Below, piece by piece: positions 1-9,171 of a DNA stretch of 64,000 nt. The stretch covers positions 5,121,501 to 5,185,500 of the forward strand of contig NZ_CP077092.1 of the NCBI RefSeq assembly GCF_014268585.2. The letters run 5' to 3'. Numbering within the stretch: position 1 is the first letter of the stretch; the number at the start of each line of letters is the position of its first letter. Source of the stretch: Pseudomonas iranensis. GTDB taxonomy: Bacteria > Pseudomonadota > Gammaproteobacteria > Pseudomonadales > Pseudomonadaceae. A model generated the notes under the pieces. The model was not told where the DNA came from and did not search any database. It worked only from the letters and a program-made list of their open reading frames with translations. Both the position numbers and the translations under genes were made by a program.

Positions 1-30
1 CAGGTTTGTTTTAACAGTCGATGTAGTCAT
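1..30 (-). CDS. rlmN: RlmN, 23S rRNA/tRNA adenine-C2 methyltransferase (5' end only)
   Basis: Only the first ten codons lie in the window. Reading leftward from an ATG at 30-28 gives MTTSTVKTNL, which matches the start of Pseudomonas RlmN as I know it. A purine-rich AGGTG lies just upstream. RlmN is a radical-SAM enzyme that methylates C2 of an adenine in 23S rRNA and in some tRNAs, and it normally follows ndk in Pseudomonas. Position and sequence agree, but ten residues is very little, so the call depends mainly on synteny. Confidence 0.7.
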   Translation of the reverse strand, partial: MTTSTVKTNL

Positions 31-58
31 GGATTCACCTTCACTCTGCAAGCAATGC

Positions 59-484
59 TTAGCGAGTGGTTACTTCAGTAGCTGCGAAGAAGTAAGCGAT
101 TTCGCGAGCGGCAGCAGCTTCGGAGTCCGAACCGTGAACGGCGTTGGCGTCGATCGATTCAGCGAAGTCAGCACGGATGGTGCCGGCAGCAGCTTCTTTA
201 GGGTTGGTAGCGCCCATCAGCTCACGGTTGCGAGCGATAGCGTTTTCGCCTTCCAGAACCTGAACGACAACCGGACCGGAAGTCATGAAAGCAACCAGGT
301 CACCGAAGAAACCGCGCTCGCTGTGCTCAGCGTAGAAGCCTTCGGCTTCGGCTTTGGACAGTTGCTTCAGTTTCGAAGCTACAACGCGCAGGCCAGCGTC
401 TTCGAAGCGAGTGGTGATCTTGCCGATCACGTTTTTAGCAACGGCGTCAGGCTTGATGATGGAGAAAGTACGTTGAACAGCCAT
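59..484 (-). CDS. ndk: Nucleoside diphosphate kinase
   Basis: Cytoplasmic enzyme that transfers the gamma phosphate of ATP to nucleoside diphosphates through a phospho-histidine intermediate, balancing NTP and dNTP pools. The 141-residue protein has the family length and begins [15 protein letters not shown], with the KPD motif conserved near the N-terminus. The active-site histidine lies in the NAVHGSD segment near residue 117. The gene follows iscX after an apparent terminator, so it is probably transcribed partly on its own, with rlmN 28 bases downstream. Recognition is secure. Confidence 0.97.
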   Translation of the reverse strand: MAVQRTFSIIKPDAVAKNVIGKITTRFEDAGLRVVASKLKQLSKAEAEGFYAEHSERGFFGDLVAFMTSGPVVVQVLEGENAIARNRELMGATNPKEAAAGTIRADFAESIDANAVHGSDSEAAAAREIAYFFAATEVTTR

Positions 485-510
485 GGTGTAACTCCAGAAA
501 CGGTAATTTG

Positions 511-543
511 CGAAAAATTAAACCCGCGAATTATACGCGGGTT
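511..543 (-). terminator. Hairpin terminator after iscX, with a TATAAT inside it
   Basis: The arms AACCCGCG (521-528) and CGCGGGTT (536-543) pair perfectly. On the minus strand the hairpin is followed by a T-rich run, as expected of an intrinsic terminator ending the isc operon. The loop-side sequence on the minus strand reads TATAAT (529-534), about 45-50 bases upstream of the ndk start, so it could also act as the -10 box of an ndk promoter. No good -35 box is visible 17 bases upstream. The terminator is well supported; the promoter role is speculative. Confidence 0.65.
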
Positions 544-571
544 CTTGGGTATTGCCTAACCTGCGAGACGA

Positions 572-772
572 TCAGTCCAATTCTGCGGCCCAGAGCTCCT
601 GAACCGCTTCGAGCACCTTCTCGCCGACCCGGCCAGAAGTAGCATCGAAGTCAGGCAGTTCAAGAATCATCTGCTGCAAACGGACAAAACCTACAGAATA
701 CGGGTCGAGTCCCTCATGGGCCTCGGCCAGCTCTTCTGCAATGCGTTGAACATCATTCCAACCGTAGCTCAT
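572..772 (-). CDS. iscX: IscX, Fe-S assembly accessory protein
   Basis: Small acidic protein of 66 residues (MSYGWNDVQRIAEEL...), matching the IscX/YfhJ family in length and sequence. It binds IscS and iron and modulates cysteine desulfurase activity. It is the last gene of the isc operon, 14 bases after fdx, and is followed by a hairpin terminator. The family's winged-helix fold is consistent with the DPYSVGFVRLQQMILELPDF core. Recognition is secure. Confidence 0.95.
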   Translation of the reverse strand: MSYGWNDVQRIAEELAEAHEGLDPYSVGFVRLQQMILELPDFDATSGRVGEKVLEAVQELWAAELD

Positions 773-786
773 GACAGTCTTACCAG

Positions 787-1128
787 TCAGTGCGGCGCTT
801 CGGCCGCATGGTTAAGCGAATATTTCGGAATCTCGACGGTGAGGTCTTCCTCACCGACGATGGCCTGGCAAGCCAGACGCGATTGCGCTTCCAGGCCCCA
901 GGCACGGTCGAGGAAGTCCTCTTCCAGCTCGTCGGCCTCTTCCAGCGAGTCGAAACCCTCGCGGATGATGCAGTGGCACGTGGTGCAGGCGCAGACGCCG
1001 CCGCACGCGCTTTCCATCTCGATATGGTGTTCGTGGGCCAGTTCGAGAATCGATGTGCCGGGCGCAGCCTCGACCACCATGCCTTCAGGGCAGAACTTCT
1101 CGTGGGGCAGAAAAATGACCTGCGGCAT
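787..1128 (-). CDS. fdx: ISC [2Fe-2S] ferredoxin
   Basis: Electron carrier of the ISC pathway, thought to supply electrons for cluster assembly on IscU. The 113-residue protein carries cluster ligands C42, C48, C51 and C87 in the CGGVCACTTC segment and in the later RLACQAIV segment. These are the same positions as in E. coli Fdx. The start codon shares one base with the hscA stop, indicating translational coupling. iscX follows 14 bases downstream. Confidence 0.97.
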   Translation of the reverse strand: MPQVIFLPHEKFCPEGMVVEAAPGTSILELAHEHHIEMESACGGVCACTTCHCIIREGFDSLEEADELEEDFLDRAWGLEAQSRLACQAIVGEEDLTVEIPKYSLNHAAEAPH

Positions 1129-2993
1129 CAGATATCCTCGATTTCATTCAGGTTGCGCCCCGACAGAGCGGCTTTCACCGTCAGATCCATGCGGCGGGCA
1201 GCAAAAGCATCGGTCACTTGCGACAGACGTTTGGTCTGCTGCTCGATGGCGTAACCATCGGTACCTTTCATCAGTTCGGCCAGTTCCTGCATTTGCAGTT
1301 CGATGACCATGCGCTCTTCGGCGTCGAGCAGACGCTCGCCATCGGCCTCCAGCGCGCCCTGCACCGCTTCGAGCAGGCGCTGGGCATCGACTTGCTGCTC
1401 ACGCAGAACGCGGGCGACCTTGTCGTCATTGGCGTGCTGGAACGAATCCTTGAGCATCTTGGCGATTTCGCCATCGGTCAGACCATAGGAAGGTTTGACC
1501 TGAATGCTCGCTTCAACGCCCGAACCCAACTCACGGGCAGACACGCTGAGCAGACCGTCGGCGTCGACCTGGAAGGTCACGCGAATTTTCGCTGCACCGG
1601 CCACCATTGCCGGAATGCCGCGCAATTCAAAGCGCGCCAGAGAGCGGCAATCGCTGATCAGCTCGCGCTCACCCTGCAAGACGTGGATCGCCATGGCCGA
1701 CTGGCCGTCTTTATAGGTGGTGAAGTCCTGGGCGCGGGCGACGGGGATGGTGGTGTTGCGCGGAATCACCTTTTCCATCAGACCGCCCATGGTTTCCAAA
1801 CCAAGGGACAGCGGAATCACGTCGAGCAGCAGCAGTTCGCCGCCATCGCGTTTGTTGCCAGCCAGCGTATCAGCCTGGATCGCGGCCCCGATGGCCACCA
1901 CTTGATCCGGGTCGATTTCCGTCAATGGCTGACGACCGAAGGCTTCGGCAACGGCTTCACGAACACGTGGCACGCGGGTCGAACCGCCGACCATGACCAC
2001 AGCGTGGACGTCTTCCAGTTCAATACCGGAATCGCGAACGGCGCGGCGGCAGGCTTTCAGGCTGCGCGCGACCATCGGCTCGATCAGCGCATCGAAGGCT
2101 TCGCGGGTCAGCTGTGCTTTCCAGTCGCCGTAAGCCACTTCCACACTGGCCGCATCGGTCAGGGCCTCTTTGGCCGCGCAGGCGGTTTGCAGCAGATTGC
2201 GTTGCGCGCCCGGGTCGAGATCGGCAGAGAGGCCAGCGCTCTCGATGATCCAGCCGGCAATCGCGTGATCGAAGTCATCGCCGCCCAGCGCACTGTCGCC
2301 GCCGGTGGCCAGAACCTCGAAAACGCCGCCAGTCAGACGCAGAATGGAAATATCGAAAGTGCCGCCACCCAGGTCGTAGATCGCCACCAGACCTTCAGCG
2401 TGTTGATCCAGACCATACGCCACAGCAGCAGCGGTCGGCTCATTGAGCAGACGCAACACGTTCAGACCGGCGAGCTTGGCCGCATCTTTGGTGGCCTGAC
2501 GCTGCGCATCGTCGAAGTAGGCAGGAACGGTGATCACCGCGCCAACCAGTTCGCCACCCAAGGTCGCCTCAGCGCGCTGACGCAGGACCTTGAGGATATC
2601 GGCGGAGACTTCAACCGGGCTTTTCGGGCCTTGCACGGTGTCGATGAACGGCATGTGCGATTCGCCACCGACAAAGCGGTACGGCAGTTGTTCGCCCAAT
2701 TGCTTGACGTCGGACAGACCACGACCCATCAAGCGCTTGACCGAGAGCACGGTGTTCAGGGGATCGGAGGCTGCTGCCAGCTTGGCGGACTCACCGACTT
2801 CGACGCGGTCGGCGTGATAACGCACGGCGGACGGCAGGATGACCTGCCCGTTGGCGTCGGCCAGCGGTTCGGAAAGACCACTGCGCAGCGCAGCGACCAG
2901 CGAATTTGTAGTACCCAAGTCGATGCCCACAGCCAGACGACGCTGGTGCGGTTGAGGACTTTGGCCGGGTTCGGCGATCTGCAGTAGAGCCAT
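1128..2993 (-). CDS. hscA: HscA, Hsp70-type chaperone for Fe-S assembly
   Basis: Specialised DnaK-like ATPase of 621 residues that, with HscB, binds the LPPVK motif of IscU and promotes cluster release to acceptor proteins. The N-terminal nucleotide-binding domain shows [14 protein letters not shown], the phosphate loop [14 protein letters not shown], and the [12 protein letters not shown] segment. The linker and substrate-binding domain follow from about residue 390. It lies between hscB and fdx in the usual isc order and overlaps fdx by one base. A very long open frame on the opposite strand here is a codon-bias shadow. Confidence 0.97.
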   Translation of the reverse strand: MALLQIAEPGQSPQPHQRRLAVGIDLGTTNSLVAALRSGLSEPLADANGQVILPSAVRYHADRVEVGESAKLAAASDPLNTVLSVKRLMGRGLSDVKQLGEQLPYRFVGGESHMPFIDTVQGPKSPVEVSADILKVLRQRAEATLGGELVGAVITVPAYFDDAQRQATKDAAKLAGLNVLRLLNEPTAAAVAYGLDQHAEGLVAIYDLGGGTFDISILRLTGGVFEVLATGGDSALGGDDFDHAIAGWIIESAGLSADLDPGAQRNLLQTACAAKEALTDAASVEVAYGDWKAQLTREAFDALIEPMVARSLKACRRAVRDSGIELEDVHAVVMVGGSTRVPRVREAVAEAFGRQPLTEIDPDQVVAIGAAIQADTLAGNKRDGGELLLLDVIPLSLGLETMGGLMEKVIPRNTTIPVARAQDFTTYKDGQSAMAIHVLQGERELISDCRSLARFELRGIPAMVAGAAKIRVTFQVDADGLLSVSARELGSGVEASIQVKPSYGLTDGEIAKMLKDSFQHANDDKVARVLREQQVDAQRLLEAVQGALEADGERLLDAEERMVIELQMQELAELMKGTDGYAIEQQTKRLSQVTDAFAARRMDLTVKAALSGRNLNEIEDI

Positions 2994-3043
2994 GGTGATC
3001 AGGTCTTGTCTGTCTGTCAGCGTGCAATCAGGGCAGCACTGGA

Positions 3044-3565
3044 TTAATCGTCGAGGCGCTCTTCCAGCTGGCGCACTTCGTAGGTGAGCTTGTCGAGGAA
3101 CTGCATGCGCCGCATCAGGCGTTCGGCCTGCTCGCGTTGCGCTGCATCATCCCAACAGGCTGCGAAGCTTTCGTTGAGCTGTTCCTGAGCCGCCTTCAAG
3201 CGACGCTTGAATACCGCGACACCGTCGAGGTCGGCACTGTCCTGCAGATCTTCGAGCTCTTCGCGCCATTGCATCTGCTGCAGAAGGAATTCGGGATCGT
3301 GGACAGTGACTTCCATCGGCACTTCGTGCCCGCTGATTTTCAGCAGGTAGCGTGCGCGCTGGGCCGGGCTCTTGAGCGTCTGGTACGCGTCGTTGAGCCG
3401 CGCCGATTGCTCGAGCGCCGAGCGCTGCTCGCGTTCGGATGCATCGGCAAAACGGTCAGGATGGACGCCGCGCGCCAACTCACGGTAGCGCGTGGCCAAC
3501 TGCTCGAGATCCAGGCGGAAGCTCGGTTGCAGCTCGAATAAAGCGAAATGACAAGGAATACCCAC
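3044..3565 (-). CDS. hscB: HscB, J-domain co-chaperone
   Basis: J-protein that recruits IscU to HscA and stimulates its ATPase. I place the start at a GTG (3565-3563), giving 173 residues beginning (M)[15 protein letters not shown], which is the usual N-terminus and length. A further 13 in-frame codons upstream run to 3604 but would overlap iscA and do not resemble the family. The J-domain HPD motif is present (GVHPDRFAD), and the C-terminal part is helical as in the IscU-binding domain. It lies 8 bases after iscA. Confidence 0.95.
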   Translation of the reverse strand: MGIPCHFALFELQPSFRLDLEQLATRYRELARGVHPDRFADASEREQRSALEQSARLNDAYQTLKSPAQRARYLLKISGHEVPMEVTVHDPEFLLQQMQWREELEDLQDSADLDGVAVFKRRLKAAQEQLNESFAACWDDAAQREQAERLMRRMQFLDKLTYEVRQLEERLDD

Positions 3566-3573
3566 GACCAGCC

Positions 3574-3897
3574 TCAGATGTTGAAGCTTTCGCCGCAGCC
3601 ACATTCACCGCGCACGTTGGGGTTGTTGAACTTGAAGCCTTCGTTCAACCCTTCCTTGACGAAGTCGAGCTCGGTGCCATCCAGGTAGGCCAGGCTTTTC
3701 GGGTCGATGATCACCTTTTCGCCGTGACTCTCGAACACCTGATCCTCCGCCACTACCTCGTCGACAAACTCCAGCACGTACGCAAGGCCGGAACAGCCTG
3801 TGGTGCGAACACCCAGACGAATCCCTTCACCTTTGCCGCGCCCGTCGAGGGAGCGCCGCACGTGTCGAGCAGCCGCTTCTGTCATGCTGATAGCCAT
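3574..3897 (-). CDS. iscA: IscA, A-type Fe-S carrier
   Basis: A-type carrier of 107 residues that accepts iron or clusters and passes them to apo-proteins. The three conserved cysteines are visible: C35 in RTTGCSGL, and C99 and C101 in the C-terminal GECGCGES. The gene is between iscU (34 bases upstream) and hscB (8 bases downstream to its GTG), the standard operon position. Confidence 0.97.
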   Translation of the reverse strand: MAISMTEAAARHVRRSLDGRGKGEGIRLGVRTTGCSGLAYVLEFVDEVVAEDQVFESHGEKVIIDPKSLAYLDGTELDFVKEGLNEGFKFNNPNVRGECGCGESFNI

Positions 3898-3931
3898 CGT
3901 TGACTCCTTACTCGTCGCCGAATCTTGAAAT

Positions 3932-4318
3932 TCAGATCAAGCCTTTCTTCTGCTTGTAGTCGCGAACAGCCGCTTTGATAGCGTCTTCTGCGAGCACGGA
4001 GCAGTGGATTTTCACTGGCGGCAAAGCCAGTTCTTCGGCCAGCTGAGTGTTCTTGATGGTTTCGGCTTCGTCCAGAGTCTTGCCCTTCATCCACTCGGTA
4101 GCGAGGGAGCTAGAGGCGATTGCCGAACCGCAACCGTAGGTCTTGAACTTGGCGTCTTCGATAACGCCCTGATCGTTGACCTTGATCTGCAGACGCATCA
4201 CGTCGCCGCACGCCGGAGCGCCGACCATGCCGGTGCCGACATCAGGATCTTCCGCGTTCATCTTGCCGACGTTGCGCGGGTTTTCGTAGTGGTCGATGAC
4301 CTTTTCGCTGTAAGCCAT
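3932..4318 (-). CDS. iscU: IscU, Fe-S cluster scaffold
   Basis: Scaffold on which [2Fe-2S] clusters are built from IscS-derived sulfur. With the start at ATG 4318-4316 the protein has 128 residues ([16 protein letters not shown]...), the family length. An in-frame codon three positions upstream is possible but unlikely. Cysteine C37 (GAPACGDV), the second cysteine in KTYGCGSAI and the third in KIHCSVL are conserved, as is the HscA-recognition motif LPPVK just before the last cysteine. Confidence 0.97.
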   Translation of the reverse strand: MAYSEKVIDHYENPRNVGKMNAEDPDVGTGMVGAPACGDVMRLQIKVNDQGVIEDAKFKTYGCGSAIASSSLATEWMKGKTLDEAETIKNTQLAEELALPPVKIHCSVLAEDAIKAAVRDYKQKKGLI

Positions 4319-4418
4319 GATTCTCAATCCTCACTCATCAGGGCCGCTCTTGAGACCCTGCAACTGCGCTGCGTTAACGCCGCGTCGCTACAGGATCTGT
4401 ATCCGGCGGCTTCTATAG

Positions 4419-5633
4419 TTAGTGTGCCGCCCACTCGATTTTCGATATATCGACGCCGTCTTTGTACATGTCCCACAGCGGCGACAGAGCGCGCAGCTTG
4501 GTAACGGCCTCGCAGACTTTCTGCGCGGCGTAGTCGATTTCTTCTTCGGTGGTGAAACGGCCGAAGGTAAAGCGGATCGAGCTGTGTGCCAGTTCGTCGT
4601 TGCGGCCCAGGGCGCGCAGTACGTACGAAGGCTCCAGCGACGCCGAGGTGCAGGCCGAACCGGACGATACCGCCAGATCCTTGAGCGCCATGATCAGCGA
4701 CTCGCCTTCAACGTAGTTGAAGCTCAGGTTCAGGTTGTGCGGAACGCGGGCGGTCAGGCTGCCGTTGACGTACAGCTCTTCCAGGTGCTCGACCTGCTTG
4801 TAGAAGCGATCGCTCAAGGCTTTGATGCGCACGTTTTCGGCAGCCATGTCTTCCTTGGCTACGCGGAACGCTTCGCCCATGCCGACGATCTGGTGGGTCG
4901 CCAGGGTGCCGGAACGCATGCCGCGCTCGTGACCGCCGCCGTGCATGGTCGCTTCGATGCGCACACGCGGCTTGCGGCTGACGTACAGCGCGCCGATGCC
5001 TTTAGGGCCATAAGTCTTGTGGGCGGAGAACGACATCATGTCGACTTTCAGCTTCTGCAGGTCGATCTCGACCTTGCCAGTGGACTGAGCCGCGTCGACA
5101 TGGAACAGCACGCCTTTGGCGCGCAGCATCTCGCCGATGGCAGCGATGTCGTTGATGGTGCCGATTTCGTTGTTGACGTGCATCACCGACACCAGAATGG
5201 TGTCTTCGCGCAGTGCGGCGTCAATCATTGCCGGGGTGATCAGACCGTCTTCGGTCGGCTCGAGGTAAGTCACTTCGAAGCCTTCACGCTCCAGCTGGCG
5301 CATGGTGTCGAGGACAGCCTTGTGCTCGATCTTGCTGGTGATCAGGTGCTTGCCCTTGGAGGCGTAGAAATGTGCCGCGCCCTTGATCGCCAGGTTGTCG
5401 GATTCGGTGGCACCGGAGGTCCAGACGATTTCACGCGGGTCGGCGTTGACCAGATCGGCCACCTGACGACGGGCGTTTTCGACGGACTCTTCAGCCTTCC
5501 AGCCGAACACGTGGGAGCGGGACGCCGGGTTACCGAAGTTTCCGTCGACCAGCAGGCATTCACTCATTTTCTGCGCAACGCGCGGATCAACCGGGGTGGT
5601 TGCAGAGTAATCAAGGTAAATCGGCAATTTCAT
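4419..5633 (-). CDS. iscS: IscS, cysteine desulfurase
   Basis: PLP-dependent enzyme that converts cysteine to alanine and carries the sulfur as a persulfide for Fe-S clusters, thio-tRNA and other products. Its 404 residues begin [16 protein letters not shown]. The PLP lysine is in [12 protein letters not shown] (about residue 206), and the persulfide cysteine is in [16 protein letters not shown] (about residue 328), typical of group I desulfurases. The gene follows iscR by 50 bases and precedes iscU by 100 bases, under IscR control. Confidence 0.98.
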   Translation of the reverse strand: MKLPIYLDYSATTPVDPRVAQKMSECLLVDGNFGNPASRSHVFGWKAEESVENARRQVADLVNADPREIVWTSGATESDNLAIKGAAHFYASKGKHLITSKIEHKAVLDTMRQLEREGFEVTYLEPTEDGLITPAMIDAALREDTILVSVMHVNNEIGTINDIAAIGEMLRAKGVLFHVDAAQSTGKVEIDLQKLKVDMMSFSAHKTYGPKGIGALYVSRKPRVRIEATMHGGGHERGMRSGTLATHQIVGMGEAFRVAKEDMAAENVRIKALSDRFYKQVEHLEELYVNGSLTARVPHNLNLSFNYVEGESLIMALKDLAVSSGSACTSASLEPSYVLRALGRNDELAHSSIRFTFGRFTTEEEIDYAAQKVCEAVTKLRALSPLWDMYKDGVDISKIEWAAH

Positions 5634-5683
5634 GGACTATCTCCTAAATCAGGGCTGGCGTGCCGCGGGTAGCTCTTCGGCTG

Positions 5684-6175
5684 TCATTCGACGGCGGACG
5701 CTTCAATCTTGTCCAGGCGTGGCGCCTTGCTGCTGCAACGGCGCTGGTCCTGACGCTGGGCCACTTCTTGTACCTCACGGCGAGTCACAAGGTCGGCCAA
5801 GCTGATACCGCTCAGAAATTCGTGAATCTGCAGGCTCAAGTCGCACCACAGATGATGGGTCAGGCAGGTATCACCGGAATGGCAATCGCCCTGGCCCTGG
5901 CACTTGGTGGCATCGACCGATTCGTTCACCGCATCGATCACCTGGGCGACCTGGATGCCCTGCATGTCGCGGGACAACTGGTAGCCACCACCCGGACCGC
6001 GAACGCTGGAAACCAGGTTGCTGCGGCGCAGCTTGGCGAACAGCTGCTCGAGGTAGGACAGCGAGATGCCTTGGCGCTCGGAGATATCGGCCAGAGACAC
6101 CGGCCCGTGCTGCGCGTGCAACGCCAGGTCAAGCATGGCGGTCACGGCGTATCGGCCTTTTGTAGTCAGTCGCAT
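5684..6175 (-). CDS. iscR: IscR, [2Fe-2S] Rrf2-family regulator of Fe-S assembly
   Basis: Transcription factor of 163 residues, first gene of the isc operon. The N-terminal winged helix ([20 protein letters not shown]...) is typical of Rrf2 proteins. Cluster ligands C92, C98, C104 and H107 are present in the [17 protein letters not shown] segment. In E. coli the cluster-bound form represses isc, so the operon is induced when clusters are scarce. The sequence upstream (6216-6265) has two adjacent sites resembling the type 1 IscR consensus, supporting autoregulation here. Confidence 0.97.
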   Translation of the reverse strand: MRLTTKGRYAVTAMLDLALHAQHGPVSLADISERQGISLSYLEQLFAKLRRSNLVSSVRGPGGGYQLSRDMQGIQVAQVIDAVNESVDATKCQGQGDCHSGDTCLTHHLWCDLSLQIHEFLSGISLADLVTRREVQEVAQRQDQRRCSSKAPRLDKIEASAVE

Positions 6176-6207
6176 GGACAGTTACCACGGAGTTCGGAAT
6201 GGGCGGG

Positions 6208-6265
6208 AGTATGCAATTCCCGAGCATTTAAGTCAACTATAAGACCTAGTGCTTTAGTCGGGTTT
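6208..6265 (-). promoter_or_regulatory. isc promoter with two tandem type 1 IscR-like sites
   Basis: On the minus strand a -35 box TTGACT (6236-6231), a 17-base spacer and a -10 box CATACT (6213-6208) precede iscR. A 25-base site at 6216-6240 fits the type 1 IscR consensus closely: ATAGTTGACT in the left half, then CTCGG and AAT on the right. It overlaps the -35 box and spacer. A second, poorer site (6241-6265, core CCGACT) abuts it upstream, as in E. coli. The promoter geometry is seen directly; binding is inferred from the known consensus. Confidence 0.75.
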
Positions 6266-6335
6266 ACCCGCAAAAGAGCGCGCGCACTATAGCAAAGACG
6301 GGCTGCGGACAGCCAGCGCAACCGCGTGATCGATC

Positions 6336-6400
6336 TTCGCGAGCAGGCTCGCTCCCACATTGGAATGCATTGCTCTTGTGGGAGCGAGCCTGCTCGCGAA
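6336..6400. repeat. REP-type inverted pair downstream of cysE
   Basis: Two inverted copies of a 24-base element containing GTGGGAGCGAGCCTGC lie at 6336-6359 and 6377-6400, separated by 17 bases. The same element occurs at 9.0, 25.2, 31.6, 38.9 and 48.9 kb. Lying just past the cysE stop, the hairpin could stabilise or end the trmJ-cysE message. Confidence 0.9.
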
Positions 6401-6415
6401 AAGCAGCGCCGCGGT

Positions 6416-7195
6416 TCAGCCGGCTTTCGATTCGTCCTTGCCTTTGACGCAAGCGAAGTCCTCTTCACGCAGCTCAGGCAGATCTTTCGCACAGTAATTG
6501 CTGCCCAGATCCTTCAGCGCGCCGCACATGCCTTCCAGACGCCCGTCCACCGCTTGCAGATGATCGAGCAACTGGCCGATGGCGCGGGCCACCGGGTCGG
6601 GCATGTCTTCGCTGACACCGTAGGCATCGAAACCGATCTTTTCCGCCATGGCTTTGCGCTTGGCGTCCTGCTCTTCATCGGTCTTGACGATGATCCGCCC
6701 CGGAATCCCCACCACAGTGGCGCCGGGCGGCACTTCCTTGGTGACCACAGCGTTGGAGCCGACTTTGGCGCCTGCACCCACCGTGAACGGACCGAGAACC
6801 TTGGCCCCGGCACCGACTACAACGCCGTCTCCGAGAGTCGGGTGGCGCTTGCCTTTGTTCCAACTGGTGCCGCCGAGGGTCACGCCTTGATAGATGGTGA
6901 CGTCGTCGCCGATCTCGGCGGTTTCACCAATGACGATGCCCATGCCGTGATCGATGAAGAAACGCCGACCTATCTTGGCACCCGGATGAATCTCGATCCC
7001 GGTCAGCCAGCGACCGAAGTTCGACACCAGCCGCGCCAGCCATTTCAGTTCGTTGCGCCAGAGCATGCCGGCCAGACGATGAATCCAGATCGCATGCATG
7101 CCGGGGTAGCAGGTCAGGACTTCAAAAGCGTTACGCGCCGCCGGGTCTCGATGGAATACGCTCTGGATATCTTCACGCAAACGCTCAAACATCAT
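6416..7195 (-). CDS. cysE: Serine O-acetyltransferase
   Basis: Acetylates serine with acetyl-CoA to O-acetylserine, the precursor for cysteine and hence for IscS substrate. The 259-residue protein has a short helical N-terminus, then a left-handed beta helix of hexapeptide repeats ([11 protein letters not shown] to [13 protein letters not shown], about residues 65-165), with the catalytic region [13 protein letters not shown]-terminal extension of about 90 residues, rich in charged residues, follows. It starts one base after the trmJ stop, and iscR lies beyond a repeat, an association common in proteobacteria. Confidence 0.95.
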   Translation of the reverse strand: MMFERLREDIQSVFHRDPAARNAFEVLTCYPGMHAIWIHRLAGMLWRNELKWLARLVSNFGRWLTGIEIHPGAKIGRRFFIDHGMGIVIGETAEIGDDVTIYQGVTLGGTSWNKGKRHPTLGDGVVVGAGAKVLGPFTVGAGAKVGSNAVVTKEVPPGATVVGIPGRIIVKTDEEQDAKRKAMAEKIGFDAYGVSEDMPDPVARAIGQLLDHLQAVDGRLEGMCGALKDLGSNYCAKDLPELREEDFACVKGKDESKAG

Positions 7196-7966
7196 TCAAT
7201 CCTTCCGCTTTAGAAGCTCGCCACGGGCCGCTTTCTGGGTTTCCGTGAGGATGCCACGCAAAATATTCATTTCCGCCCGACTGACCGAGCTGCGTCCGTA
7301 CAACCGGCGCAGGCGCGCCATCAAGTGCCGTGGTTTTTCCGGGTCGAGGAATTCGATGGCAACCAGCGTCTGCTCCAGGTGCTCATAGAATCGCTCCAGC
7401 TCATCCATGGTCGCCAGCTCGGCGCTTTTCACCGAGGCCACTTCTTCTTTCTCAACCTTGCTCGGCTGACCCTGTGCAGCCAGCCAGGCCATGCGCACTT
7501 CATAACTCAATACCTGCACCGCCGCCCCGAGGTTCAGCGAACTGAACGTCGGGTCGGAAGGGATGTGCACGTGAAAGTGACATCGCTGCAGCTCTTCATT
7601 GGTCAGGCCGGAGTCTTCACGGCCGAACACCAAAGCAATCTCCGCGCCCTGCCCGGCTTCCTCGACCACCTTGTTGCCGCATTCGCGCGGGTCCAGCAGT
7701 GGCCAGGGAATGCGCCGGTCGCGGGCGCTGGTGCCGAGCACCAGATTGCAGCCGACCAGAGCATCTTCCAAGGTGGCGACGACTTGCGCGTTTTCAAGGA
7801 TGTCACCGGCACCGGAGGCGCGGGCGTCGGCCTCGTGGTGCGGGAAGACCCGCGGTTCGACCAGCACCAGTCGCGACAGACCCATGTTTTTCATGGCGCG
7901 CGCGGCCCCGCCGATGTTGCCGGGGTGGCTGGTGTTGACCAGGACGACACGAATGTTCTGCAGCAA
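7196..7966 (-). CDS. trmJ: TrmJ, tRNA 2'-O-methyltransferase (position 32)
   Basis: SPOUT-class methyltransferase that modifies the ribose of C32 or U32 in the anticodon loop of several tRNAs using S-adenosylmethionine. The 256 residues begin MLQNIRVVLVNTSHPGNIGGAARAMKNMG, the family signature. The knotted SAM-binding region appears as VFGREDSGLTNEE and PSDPTFSSLNLGAAVQ. It is divergent from suhB and directly abuts cysE. Confidence 0.95.
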   Translation of the reverse strand: MLQNIRVVLVNTSHPGNIGGAARAMKNMGLSRLVLVEPRVFPHHEADARASGAGDILENAQVVATLEDALVGCNLVLGTSARDRRIPWPLLDPRECGNKVVEEAGQGAEIALVFGREDSGLTNEELQRCHFHVHIPSDPTFSSLNLGAAVQVLSYEVRMAWLAAQGQPSKVEKEEVASVKSAELATMDELERFYEHLEQTLVAIEFLDPEKPRHLMARLRRLYGRSSVSRAEMNILRGILTETQKAARGELLKRKD

Positions 7967-8047
7967 GGGAGGCGCTCTCGGACACAGGAAAGGGGGGCAA
8001 ATCTTACAGAACAGCCTACCGTTAAGCTATGAAAGCGAACAGCGTCC

Positions 8048-8075
8048 TTCACCTGAAGAAAAGTTCTGATAGAAT
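8048..8075 (+). promoter_or_regulatory. Probable sigma-70 promoter of suhB
   Basis: TTCACC (8048-8053), a 16-base spacer and TAGAAT (8070-8075) form a plausible -35/-10 pair about 36 bases before the suhB ATG. A ribosome site TTAGGTGA lies at 8097-8104. No experimental support is visible. Confidence 0.5.
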
Positions 8076-8111
8076 GCGCGGCTTTCTTTAACAACCTTAG
8101 GTGACACATCC

Positions 8112-8930
8112 ATGCAGCCCATGCTGAATATCGCGCTGCGCGCCGCCCGCAGCGCCAGTGAACTGATCTTCCGCTCCATCGAGCGCCTGGATACCATCAA
8201 GGTCGACGAAAAAGACGCCAAGGATTACGTATCCGAGGTCGATCGCGCCGCTGAACAGAAAATCATCGATGCCCTGCGCAAGGCTTACCCGAATCACTCG
8301 ATTCAGGGTGAAGAAACCGGCCTGCACGCTGGCACCGGCATCGAAGGCGAAGAGTACCTGTGGATCATCGATCCGCTGGACGGCACCACCAACTTCCTCC
8401 GTGGCATTCCGCACTTTGCAGTGAGCATTGCCTGCAAATATCGTGGTCGCCTGGAACACGCAGTGGTTCTGGACCCGGTCCGCCAGGAAGAATTCACCGC
8501 CAGCCGTGGTCGCGGCGCTCAACTGAACGGTCGTCGCCTGCGCGTCAGTGGTCGCACCAGCCTCGACGGCGCTCTGCTCGGCACTGGGTTCCCGTTCCGT
8601 GACGACCAGATGGACAACCTCGACAACTACCTCGGCATGTTCCGCGCCCTGGTTGGCCAGACTGCCGGCATCCGCCGCGCCGGTTCGGCGAGCCTGGACC
8701 TGGCTTACGTGGCTGCCGGTCGTTTCGATGCGTTCTGGGAATCGGGCCTGTCCGAGTGGGACATGGCTGCAGGCGCCCTGCTGATTCAAGAAGCCGGCGG
8801 CCTGGTGAGCGATTTCACCGGCGGTCACGACTTCCTGGAAAAAGGCCACATCGTTGCCGGCAACACCAAATGCTTCAAGGCAGTGCTGACGGCGATCCAG
8901 CCGCACCTGCCGGCCTCGCTGAAGCGCTAA
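8112..8930 (+). CDS. suhB: SuhB, inositol monophosphatase family / antitermination factor
   Basis: Magnesium-dependent phosphatase-fold protein of 272 residues. In E. coli SuhB hydrolyses inositol monophosphate, and it also joins the rRNA antitermination complex with NusA, NusB and NusG. The metal-binding motifs are clear: GEETG near residue 66, WIIDPLDGTTNFLRG (about 84-98), and SEWDMAAGALLIQEAGG near residue 215. It is a single gene, divergent from trmJ, with its own terminator. Confidence 0.95.
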   Translation: MQPMLNIALRAARSASELIFRSIERLDTIKVDEKDAKDYVSEVDRAAEQKIIDALRKAYPNHSIQGEETGLHAGTGIEGEEYLWIIDPLDGTTNFLRGIPHFAVSIACKYRGRLEHAVVLDPVRQEEFTASRGRGAQLNGRRLRVSGRTSLDGALLGTGFPFRDDQMDNLDNYLGMFRALVGQTAGIRRAGSASLDLAYVAAGRFDAFWESGLSEWDMAAGALLIQEAGGLVSDFTGGHDFLEKGHIVAGNTKCFKAVLTAIQPHLPASLKR

Positions 8931-8945
8931 GCTTTACGCGAAACC

Positions 8946-8972
8946 AAAAAGCACCCTTCGGGGTGCTTTTTT
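8946..8972 (+). terminator. Intrinsic terminator of suhB
   Basis: The stem AAAGCACCC / GGGTGCTTT around a TTCGG loop is followed by a run of seven or more T residues, 16 bases after the suhB stop. This is a classic rho-independent terminator. Confidence 0.9.
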
Positions 8973-9003
8973 TGTGCCTGCAATTCCAAACAGCACAATT
9001 CCC

Positions 9004-9091
9004 TGTGGGAGCGAGCCTGCTCGCGAATGGGCGTGCCAGCAAAGTAAATATCAACTGGTAGACCGTATTCGCGAGCAGGCTCGCTCGCACA
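9004..9091. repeat. REP-type inverted pair
   Basis: Inverted copies of the GTGGGAGCGAGCCTGC element at 9004-9027 and 9068-9091. The right copy has a C-to-G change (CTCGCA rather than CTCCCA on the plus strand). The pair lies between two terminators of convergent genes. Confidence 0.9.
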
Positions 9092-9126
9092 GGTGAGAAT
9101 CGCGCGCTGCCCTGAATCGCGGGTAT

Positions 9127-9156
9127 AAAAAAAGCACCCCGCAGGGTGCTTCTTTT
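9127..9156 (-). terminator. Terminator of the glycine-zipper gene
   Basis: The arms AAGCACCC and GGGTGCTT flank a short CGCA loop. On the minus strand the hairpin is followed by seven T residues, 16 bases after the stop of the gene at 9172-9720. A-rich flanks on both sides mean it could work in either direction. Confidence 0.85.
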
Positions 9157-9171
9157 CACAACCGTAAATCC

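Noticed and set aside
1218-2987. Open frame of 589 codons on the plus strand opposite hscA
   Set aside because: It lies wholly within hscA, has a composition rich in His, Gln and Arg typical of antisense frames in high-G+C genomes, and shows no domain.
4422-5672. Open frame of 416 codons on the plus strand opposite iscS
   Set aside because: It mirrors iscS codon for codon and has no recognisable protein features.
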